A DNA stretch of 64,000 bases from Algisphaera agarilytica. Lineage in GTDB: Bacteria; Planctomycetota; Phycisphaerae; Phycisphaerales; Phycisphaeraceae. This document shows positions 50,890 to 57,676 of this stretch, piece after piece. The notes beneath the pieces were generated by a model. The model saw only the letters and a program-made list of their open reading frames with translations, did no database searches and was not told the DNA's origin. Position numbers and translations under genes: made by a program. The stretch covers positions 2,734,836 to 2,798,835 of the forward strand of contig NZ_JACHGY010000001.1 of assembly GCF_014207595.1 (NCBI RefSeq), read 5' to 3'. Position 1 is the stretch's first letter. Every line of letters begins with the position of its first letter.

Positions 50890-51193
50890 TTTCCCCACCT
50901 GCCCGGCACCGACTCCGGTGGCTCGGGCCTGGACACCCTCTGGGCTATCCATCTGTATGTCCCGCGTTGTGGACAGACTAACTCCCTGCTCCGCTCGTTT
51001 TAGAGCGAATCCGTGCTTATGACTTTAATAACGCGGACTCATCCACCCGGAACGCGTTACAGGATGGCCGATGAGGCGGACTGAGCCGTACCTCAAAGGT
51101 AAGCGAAGCATACACCGGTAAGGGGCATACGCAACAACAAACCTAAAAAATAAGTTGCCTTAACTACCTGTTTTAGCAAAACCTTAAGGTGAG
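50890..51193 (-). promoter_or_regulatory. 304-nt regulatory gap upstream of the exopolysaccharide operon
   Basis: No gene is seen. On the minus strand a candidate promoter TTGCGT-16-TATGCT occupies 51107-51134 and would start transcription near 51100, giving a leader of about 210 nt before the GT4 start. Just upstream, CCTTAACT (51158-51165) and its inverse (51192-51199) plus TTATTTTTT resemble a terminator for the YwaF-like gene. Confidence 0.35.
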
Positions 51194-51199
51194 TTAAGG
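51143..51199 (-). terminator. Probable terminator of the YwaF-like gene
   Basis: The 8-bp stem AGTTAAGG / CCTTAACT encloses the palindrome ACCTTAAGGT and is followed on the minus strand by CAACTTATTTTTTAGG. It begins at the stop codon itself. Confidence 0.45.
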
Positions 51200-51958
51200 G
51201 GAAACGCTAGGGGTTTTTGTCGTTTCGTTCAACATTTGTTTGCGACTCAACTTGCTGACGAGCGCCCAAGGCAGCCAGGCGTGGAGCATCATCGCCGCGC
51301 CCAGGATCTCGATCGCCAGCAACCGCATCGGCCAGGCGGGCAGAACATCCAGCGGGGTTTTACGTCCGACCGCCACGTCGCCCAGGTAGCCGTAGTTCCA
51401 GCCGGGGTGGGCCAGGTTCAGCGGGACGACGATCGCCACATACGCCAGCGACACCACGCAGGCCCAGCCCCAATCCTTGAGGGTGGGGCGGTAGCCGCAG
51501 ACCGCGACGTCGTAGACCGCGAACAGGATCACCCCGCCGTGGTTGATCCAGAACAGCCAGAACACCACCGACTCCGGGCCCTTCCACAGCGTAGGGGTGA
51601 TGATCCCCCAGACCGCCAGACCCATCGCCCAGAAGTACACCGTCGTGCGGAGCAATCGGGCCTGGGTCAGCAGAGCGAGCGGGCCAAGCAGTCCTGCCAG
51701 GTCACAGATATGCAGCGGCCAGCTGTGAGCGGGTTTCCAATCGAAGGCAAACGCATAGACCATTTGAACCAGCCAAAAGAACAGGCCGGCCCAGGCCACA
51801 GCGCGTGTGACGCGGGTCGCGTCGCCCCGGCGTTTGGCCCGCAGCCCCAAACGGATCACGCCAAAGATCACCACCGCGCACACCGCGACCGTCGCCGCGT
51901 GCATCGGCGTAAACATCGCGAAGTTTTGGGCGAGTGTTGAACTCAAGCGGCGAGGCAC
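51194..51958 (-). CDS. TIGR02206-type (YwaF-like) integral membrane protein
   Basis: About 254 residues with seven membrane helices. PLHICDL near the third helix and NYGYL in the last third are the family landmarks. The family is of unknown function. GTG at 51958 is the furthest start; ATG at 51916 is the alternative and sits right before the conserved FTPMH. It is separated by 51 nt from the oxidoreductase upstream on the same strand, so the two may be co-transcribed. Confidence 0.8.
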   Translation of the reverse strand: MPRRLSSTLAQNFAMFTPMHAATVAVCAVVIFGVIRLGLRAKRRGDATRVTRAVAWAGLFFWLVQMVYAFAFDWKPAHSWPLHICDLAGLLGPLALLTQARLLRTTVYFWAMGLAVWGIITPTLWKGPESVVFWLFWINHGGVILFAVYDVAVCGYRPTLKDWGWACVVSLAYVAIVVPLNLAHPGWNYGYLGDVAVGRKTPLDVLPAWPMRLLAIEILGAAMMLHAWLPWALVSKLSRKQMLNETTKTPSVSP

Positions 51959-52009
51959 CTTAAACGGGACAGACGTGATTCATCGGGCATGGTTAAACGT
52001 GCCACGAGA

Positions 52010-53104
52010 TCACCCCTTGATCAAGACTTCTTTGCCACCTTTGTCTGCCGAGGCGTAGATCGCATCGAGCATCTGCTGGACCATCAGGCCGTGCTCGGCC
52101 GGGGCGAGCGACGGGGTGCCCTTGGTGATGTGGTCGACGAAGTTGCGGAGTTTCAGCCCGAAGTAGCCCGCGAATCCGCCTTCCTTCTCGGGGAGCCACG
52201 CAGGAGTGAGGTTCATCATGTGGCCGTTCTGGTCGGTGAAGACTTCCGAGGAGTCCCACTTCGCCCCGCCCTTGGTGCCCATGATCTGGAAGTCCATCTT
52301 GCCGCGGTGCTCGTGGTGGGCGGCGAAAGAGGATTCGAGGTGGATCACTGCGCCATTCTCGAAGCGGATGTGTCCCACCGCCAGGTCTTCCACGGTGTAG
52401 GTCTTGTGGTCCCAGCCGGCCCACGCCGAGGCGATCTTGTTCGAGGGCTTGTTGCCCAGGTACGTGTCGGTCATGCCCACGGCGGCGACGGGCTTGGGGC
52501 TGCCCATCGTGAAGTGGCACATCTCCAGCACGTGCACGCCGATGTCGATCAGCGGGCCGCCGCCCTGCAGCTCCTTTCGGCCGAACACGCCCCAGTTGGG
52601 GATGCCCCGGCGGCGCAGGGCCTGCACCCGGGCGAAACGGATGTCGCCAAACACCCCGTCGTCGCGCAGCCGGGTGAGGAACTCGGTCTTGGGGTCGAAG
52701 CGGTACTGGAACCCGATGACGAGTTTTTTCTTCGCCGCCTTGGCCGCGGCAATCATCCGCTTGCACTCGGCGGCGGTCATGCCCATCGGTTTTTCAACGA
52801 TGACGTGGGCCCCGGCCTTGCTGGACGCTATGGCGTTGGGCGCGTGAAGGCCGTTCGGCGTGCAGATATTCACCGCGTCGGGCTGAACGGCCTTCAACAT
52901 CTTCTTGAAGTCGGTGAACAGCGCATCGCCCGGGATGTCGTATTCCTCGCTGCGGGCCTCGAGCGTCTTCTTGCTGACGTCGGCGAGCGCAACGACTTGG
53001 ACATTATCGAATTTCTGCAACGCATCGAGGTGCGCCTTGGCGATTCCGCCCGCGCCGATGAACGCCATGCGGATTTTTTTGGGGGTAGCGGAAGAGCGAG
53101 CCAT
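52010..53104 (-). CDS. Gfo/Idh/MocA-family oxidoreductase
   Basis: 364 residues from ATG 53104, with AGGA 9 nt upstream. The Rossmann domain begins RMAFIGAGGIAKAHLDAL, and VIVEKPMGMTAAECKRM includes the family motif EKP with the catalytic Lys. C-terminal sheet domain: GVHVLEMCHF has the His-containing active-site segment. It oxidises or reduces a sugar or inositol-type substrate with NAD(P). It stands outside the main glycan locus and may serve sugar breakdown or surface-sugar synthesis. It is divergent from the vWA operon. Confidence 0.9.
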   Translation of the reverse strand: MARSSATPKKIRMAFIGAGGIAKAHLDALQKFDNVQVVALADVSKKTLEARSEEYDIPGDALFTDFKKMLKAVQPDAVNICTPNGLHAPNAIASSKAGAHVIVEKPMGMTAAECKRMIAAAKAAKKKLVIGFQYRFDPKTEFLTRLRDDGVFGDIRFARVQALRRRGIPNWGVFGRKELQGGGPLIDIGVHVLEMCHFTMGSPKPVAAVGMTDTYLGNKPSNKIASAWAGWDHKTYTVEDLAVGHIRFENGAVIHLESSFAAHHEHRGKMDFQIMGTKGGAKWDSSEVFTDQNGHMMNLTPAWLPEKEGGFAGYFGLKLRNFVDHITKGTPSLAPAEHGLMVQQMLDAIYASADKGGKEVLIKG

Positions 53105-53190
53105 GGGTGTAATCCTGAGTAGATCGGAAGAGCAGACAAAGCAGCCGCGAATTATCGGGACGTTGTCTGAACACCGCAAATCTCTTGTCG

Positions 53191-53216
53191 GTGGATCGAC
53201 CACATGGCCGATCCAC
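53191..53216. repeat. Inverted repeat in the oxidoreductase-vWA divergent gap
   Basis: GTGGATCG (53191-53198) and CGATCCAC (53209-53216) are perfect inverses 10 nt apart. They could be an operator between the two divergent transcription units. Confidence 0.45.
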
Positions 53217-53279
53217 ATCGAAGGCGATTTCGTGTTCGCCAATGGCTCGTCGCTCATCTCGCTCGGAATAAGACTCACC

Positions 53280-54320
53280 ATGACCCAGACCCGCACCTCC
53301 TCGACCTCGGGCGCTTCGACTTCCTCCGAACCTGCAAACGCAAGTCCGCCGAACGCCACGTCGCGTTCGTGGATGATCGGAGCGCACGTGTTGTTGCTGG
53401 TGCTGGCTTCGGTGGTGGCCTGGGCGACGATGGGACGTGACCCGGGCAACGCCGCCGACGCGTCGGTCGCCACGGCGTTGCCGCACGAGCTGATCGAGTC
53501 GTCCGCATCGGAGCAAGGGGCCGAACTTCAAACGCCGCACACGGTGGCGACTTTGTCTCCCGCCAAACTCGATCAACCGAGCTTTACGCAAGTCGAAGAA
53601 CCCGAGGTTGCGCAGCCCAAGGTTTCGCAGCCCGCGGTGGAGGTGAAAACAGCCCAACCCGCCGAGTCGTTCAAGCCCATGGTGGCGTTGCCCCAGCCCG
53701 ATGCCGTGTATCCCCCCGTGATGCCCACCGATCCGAAAGACGATCCCTACTACGAGATCGGCGGCCTCTACGGCACGCCCGGCGCGACCCGTGTCGTCTA
53801 CCTCATCGACGCGTCGGGCTCGCTCATCGATACCTTCCCCTTCATCCTTGAAGAACTGCAGCGTTCGATCCATCAGCTCCAGCCCGAGCAGTCGTTCGCA
53901 GTCATGTTCTTCGCGGGCAGCAAGGTCACTGAGGCCCCGCCGTACGGCATGAAGCGGGCGACCACCCGCGCGGTGCAGCACACCAGCCAATGGATCGACC
54001 CCGGCTCGGGACGCATCATCGCTTCGGGTCGGCCGAATGCCGACGCCGCGATCCGGCGAGCCCTGGCTTATCAACCCGATGCCATCATCCTGCTCAGCGA
54101 CGGCCTGACCGGCGGCGGCGACAAGGCCCTGGCCACCCGTGCCCGCCTGCTCTCGCTGATCGAAACGGCCAACACCCGCGACGTGGTCTTTCACACCCTC
54201 CAGGTCCGCCGCCCCGACCCGCTCTCCACCCCGACCCGGCTAGGCACGTTGGAACTCATCGCGATGCAGTCCGGCGGCGTCCACCGTTACCTCGGCGAAG
54301 AAGACCTCCTGCCCGAGTGA
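53280..54320 (+). CDS. TonB-like anchored vWA protein, intact MIDAS
   Basis: 346 residues. A cytosolic Ser/Thr-rich N-terminus is followed by one membrane helix at about residues 32-50, then a Pro/Val/Glu-rich periplasmic linker of about 100 residues, then a von Willebrand factor A domain. The metal-ion-dependent adhesion site is intact: DASGS (Asp177, Ser179, Ser181) and the distal SDG (Asp274). The shape (N-in helix, stiff linker, C-terminal domain) is that of TonB, with a vWA in place of the TonB domain. It heads an operon with ExbB and two ExbD genes. The ATG lacks a ribosome site. Confidence 0.8.
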   Translation: MTQTRTSSTSGASTSSEPANASPPNATSRSWMIGAHVLLLVLASVVAWATMGRDPGNAADASVATALPHELIESSASEQGAELQTPHTVATLSPAKLDQPSFTQVEEPEVAQPKVSQPAVEVKTAQPAESFKPMVALPQPDAVYPPVMPTDPKDDPYYEIGGLYGTPGATRVVYLIDASGSLIDTFPFILEELQRSIHQLQPEQSFAVMFFAGSKVTEAPPYGMKRATTRAVQHTSQWIDPGSGRIIASGRPNADAAIRRALAYQPDAIILLSDGLTGGGDKALATRARLLSLIETANTRDVVFHTLQVRRPDPLSTPTRLGTLELIAMQSGGVHRYLGEEDLLPE

Positions 54321-54434
54321 GCCCCAGTCGGGGAGCCACACTCGCCGTTCCGGATGGCACATCGGTTAAGATGAGACTTTGCGGTGTCCGTACGCCGCGA
54401 ACTGATCTGCATCCGATCGTGGGAACGCGTCTCT

Positions 54435-55712
54435 ATGTTCTGGTTGGGTTTTGCTGAAAACTCGCCCCCCTCCGGGGAGGACCCGCCGGACGTCGGACCG
54501 AGCAAGTCGCTGTTCACCGATGCGGATGACGACGAGTTGCTGGACGCCTCGGACCTGGACGCGATCGACGAATCGATGCAGCGGGCCGGCGGAGTGAAGC
54601 CCGGGGCTCCAGCAGAAGATTACGAACCGGATGAAACTCCGCTCGACGAGCCGGAGGAAGACGACGCCATCGATCCCGCCGCCGCGGACGCTTCGATTGC
54701 TTTTGTCGAGGCGCACGGCGTCGACGGCCCGCCCCCGGCTGAGGACGAACCCGACAGCCCGATGGTCTGGTTGGTCCCCTGGGTGATCTCGCTCCTGGCC
54801 CACGCGGGCCTGGTGATCGTGGCGATCTTCGTGGTGTGGTCGGTGCAGAAGGTTCTCGATGACGAGCAGGTCGTGGTCCCGCTGGTCACGCTCAGCGACA
54901 CACCCGGCACCCCGCTGGAAGTCGAGGTGGTGCAACGCGTCGAGACGCAGACGCCCACCGTCGCCGCGCCGCCCACGCCCGAGCCGACGCCGCTGGAACT
55001 GGACCTCGAGCTGGACCTGGAACTGCCCGGCCTGGGCGAGCCCGCCGCGGCCTCGGCCCCGTCGTTCGAGCTGAGCCTGAACGACGCCGCCGAGTTCGAC
55101 ACCAACTTCTTCGGCAGCGGCGGCAACGCGAAGAACATCGTCTTCGTTGTCGAGGCCGATGGTTCGATCATCAGTGACTATCCGCAGATTGTGAGCGAAC
55201 TAGCGATCTCTCTCAGAGATATGAGCGAGAAGCAACGGTTTAGTGTGGTCGTTTTTGATGGGGACGGAACCAAAGAAGTGCCGCCCAGGGGGCTGAAGCG
55301 TGCAACCGCTGATGCAAAAGGCCAAACCATTAGCTGGCTGCGCGATACTAGCAATGTCAGAACCAGAGGGTCGGGGGATGTAACTGACGCGTTGAAGCGA
55401 GCGTTTAGAGTTAAGCCTGACTTGATCTTCTTGCTATCTCAAAATCTTTACAATCCGGGTCGTGGTGAGTTTGAAATCCAGCGTGATCTAATTATCGATG
55501 CAGTAACGAAAAATAGCCGTGGCATTGTTATCAATACCATTGAGTTCAACGATTTAGATCGTTTGGCATTTAAGAAAGATGGTAAAGGGGAATTTGTGAC
55601 AGATGATGATGGTAATCGGATCAAGGTCCGAAAGACCCTTATGGAAGAGATCGCCCACATGACCGGTGGCGAATACCTTGCGGTGACCACCAATGTGCTA
55701 CCCGATGAATAA
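54435..55712 (+). CDS. TonB-like anchored vWA protein, degenerate MIDAS
   Basis: About 425 residues from ATG 54435 (GTG at 54384 is the alternative). An acidic cytosolic tail of about 95 residues precedes one membrane helix (VWLVPWVISLLAHAGLVIVAIFVVW), a Pro/Glu/Leu-rich periplasmic linker and a vWA domain. That domain is recognisably related to the previous one, sharing PP-x-G-x-KRAT. Here the metal site is lost: DASGS became EADGS (Glu240) and the distal SDG became SQN. The first half is GC-rich, but the segment at about 55180-55690 is far less so. It is probably a structural partner of the previous protein. Confidence 0.75.
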   Translation: MFWLGFAENSPPSGEDPPDVGPSKSLFTDADDDELLDASDLDAIDESMQRAGGVKPGAPAEDYEPDETPLDEPEEDDAIDPAAADASIAFVEAHGVDGPPPAEDEPDSPMVWLVPWVISLLAHAGLVIVAIFVVWSVQKVLDDEQVVVPLVTLSDTPGTPLEVEVVQRVETQTPTVAAPPTPEPTPLELDLELDLELPGLGEPAAASAPSFELSLNDAAEFDTNFFGSGGNAKNIVFVVEADGSIISDYPQIVSELAISLRDMSEKQRFSVVVFDGDGTKEVPPRGLKRATADAKGQTISWLRDTSNVRTRGSGDVTDALKRAFRVKPDLIFLLSQNLYNPGRGEFEIQRDLIIDAVTKNSRGIVINTIEFNDLDRLAFKKDGKGEFVTDDDGNRIKVRKTLMEEIAHMTGGEYLAVTTNVLPDE

Positions 55713-55728
55713 TCGAATAGGAAAACCG

Positions 55729-56499
55729 ATGTCGATGCATCCCATGATTAAAACCGTTATGCCCGCCACCGCACTCGCGGTGTTGACGTTGGCCGTGAGC
55801 CCCGCTCGGGCGCAGGACGACCCCGCCCCCGCTGCTGAAGGCGGCGCGAGCTTCTTCCAGGCGTTCTTCTGGTCGGACGATCTGCTGGGCCTGGCGATCA
55901 TTTGGCTGCTCATCATCGCGTCGTTCATCAGCCTCGGGCTGACGCTGGTGTTTGTGATGCGGTATCGCCGGGTGAACCTGCTGCCCGACGACACGCAGTC
56001 GGGCATCGAGAAGTTTCTCTCGGCCAAGCAGTACCGCGAAGCGATCGCCTTTGCGAACAACGACCCGAGCTACCTCGGCCGGATCACGGCTTCGGCGCTC
56101 AACGAGGCGGGCAACGGCTACGCCGCCATGGAACGCGCCCTGGAAGAGTCCGGCGACGCCGAGGCGACCCGCATCCTCCGGCCCATCGAGATCCTCAACG
56201 TCATGGGCAACATCGCCCCCATGCTCGGGCTGTTCGGCACGGTCTACGGCATGATCGTGGCCTTCCAGACGCTCGTGGATGCGGGCGGCGGGGCGGACCC
56301 GGTCGAGCTTGCCGCGGGTATCTCCACCGCGCTGGTCACGACGTTTTGGGGTTTGGTGGTGGCGATCCCCGCGTTGGCGTCGTACGCAGTGGTGCGGAAC
56401 AAGATCGATGCGATCACGGCCGAGGGTTTGGTGCAGGCCGAGCAGTTGATCAAGCCCTTCCGCCCGTCGCGGAAGAAGCGTTCTTCTTCGGATAAATGA
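55729..56499 (+). CDS. ExbB/TolQ/MotA-family proton-channel protein
   Basis: 256 residues from ATG 55729 (AGGA 8 nt upstream). An N-terminal signal-like helix ends ARAQDD, a short periplasmic loop follows, then helix 1 (LAIIWLLIIASFISLGLTLVF), a cytosolic domain and the characteristic MotA_ExbB segment NVMGNIAPMLGLFGTVYGMIVAFQTL with the final helix LVTTFWGLVVAIPALASY. With ExbD it forms an inner-membrane proton-driven motor. The N-terminal signal-type extension occurs in a subgroup of ExbB proteins. Confidence 0.9.
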   Translation: MSMHPMIKTVMPATALAVLTLAVSPARAQDDPAPAAEGGASFFQAFFWSDDLLGLAIIWLLIIASFISLGLTLVFVMRYRRVNLLPDDTQSGIEKFLSAKQYREAIAFANNDPSYLGRITASALNEAGNGYAAMERALEESGDAEATRILRPIEILNVMGNIAPMLGLFGTVYGMIVAFQTLVDAGGGADPVELAAGISTALVTTFWGLVVAIPALASYAVVRNKIDAITAEGLVQAEQLIKPFRPSRKKRSSSDK

Positions 56500-56506
56500 A
56501 TTGTTC

Positions 56507-56570
56507 GTTTAGCCTGCGATCGCAGATCGCCGTTCTCCCCGGCACGCGGGTCTGCGATCCGCCGCTAAAC
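56507..56570. repeat. Imperfect palindrome between exbB and exbD1
   Basis: GTTTAGC...GATCGCAGA pairs with TCTGCGATC...GCTAAAC across a 20-nt centre. It sits inside the operon and may tune the exbB to exbD ratio. Confidence 0.6.
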
Positions 56571-56596
56571 CAAGTGTTCGTATCGGAAACACCAGC

Positions 56597-57085
56597 ATGT
56601 CGAAAGTGGTCCAACGCGGCGCAGTTGCCCCGAGCATGAACATCACGCCGTTGATCGACGTGGTGTTTCTGTTGATCATTTTTTTCATGCTCGTGAACAA
56701 CATCGTCTCGGAAGAAACCGTCGACATGGTGTTGCCCGAGCTCGAAGACCCGCAGACGCGCGAGTTGGGTGATGTGGATCGGATCGTGATCAACGTGGCG
56801 CCCGAGCCGTTCACCCGTCAGGGCCGGGCCGAGTTCCCGTTGAGCCACACCGGGACCGCGAGCTACATCAAGATCGGCACGGGCTCGAACTCCCGCTTCG
56901 AGATCACTGACATCCCCGGGATCACCGAGAAGCTCAAGCAGGTCAAGGCCCAGCGGCCGGAGGTCGAAGCGCTGCTGCGGGCCGACGGGGCGATCTACTA
57001 CGACGTGATGGAGCCGGTGATGGATGCGCTCAGCACCGCCGGGATCGAGACCGTGAACCTGGTGGCCTACATGCCCAGCGACTGA
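56597..57085 (+). CDS. ExbD/TolR-family protein, copy 1
   Basis: 162 residues. A short cytosolic N-terminus, then the family's membrane helix with its essential aspartate, MNITPLIDVVFLLIIFFML, followed by a periplasmic domain of about 120 residues ending DALSTAGIETVNLVAY. It forms the rotating or proton-conducting core of the ExbB/ExbD motor. It lies 4 nt upstream of a second exbD. Confidence 0.9.
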   Translation: MSKVVQRGAVAPSMNITPLIDVVFLLIIFFMLVNNIVSEETVDMVLPELEDPQTRELGDVDRIVINVAPEPFTRQGRAEFPLSHTGTASYIKIGTGSNSRFEITDIPGITEKLKQVKAQRPEVEALLRADGAIYYDVMEPVMDALSTAGIETVNLVAYMPSD

Positions 57086-57089
57086 ATCG

Positions 57090-57638
57090 ATGGCTGACCC
57101 GCACCCCGTCCAACCCGACAGCCCCCACGAGGCGACCGTGCACCACCGCTCGACGCGGCAGCGCCGCGGGCGACGCCCCGCGATGGTCGGCGAGCTCAAC
57201 CTCACGTCGATGATCGACGTCATCTTCCAACTGCTGATCTTCTTCGTTGTGACCGCCAACTTCATGATCGACGAGGGTGTGCTCAGTGCGAAGCTGCCGC
57301 AGGGGGCCGGCTCGCCCACGGCGTCGGATGAATTGCCCCGGGAGAAGATCACCATCCGCCTGATGTCGGACCCCAGCGACGATGCGCTGGTGAGCATCGA
57401 ACGCGGCCCGGTGGGCAGCCCGATACGCTACGCCAGTTTCGGCGAACTCGCGGCGGACCTCGACCGTCTGAGATATGACCCCGACGGATCGCGCCTCGAC
57501 GGGATCTACGAGCCCGACAACCCGGTGTTGATCGAGCCCCAAGGCACGGTGCGTTGGCAGCACGTGGTCAACGCGTTCAACGCCGCGATCTCGGCCAAGT
57601 ACACCAATGTGAGTTTTGCACGGTCGAATCAGCCGTGA
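57090..57638 (+). CDS. ExbD/TolR-family protein, copy 2
   Basis: 182 residues. A longer His/Arg-rich cytosolic N-terminus, then GELNLTSMIDVIFQLLIFFVV with the aspartate of the family, and a larger periplasmic part. The two ExbD copies share little beyond the helix, so they are likely to form a hetero-oligomer with the ExbB pentamer rather than be redundant. It is 38 nt from the TPR gene. Confidence 0.9.
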   Translation: MADPHPVQPDSPHEATVHHRSTRQRRGRRPAMVGELNLTSMIDVIFQLLIFFVVTANFMIDEGVLSAKLPQGAGSPTASDELPREKITIRLMSDPSDDALVSIERGPVGSPIRYASFGELAADLDRLRYDPDGSRLDGIYEPDNPVLIEPQGTVRWQHVVNAFNAAISAKYTNVSFARSNQP

Positions 57639-57676
57639 GTGCGCAACGCACCCCCAAGAGCCGGAGGACTGGCCGA

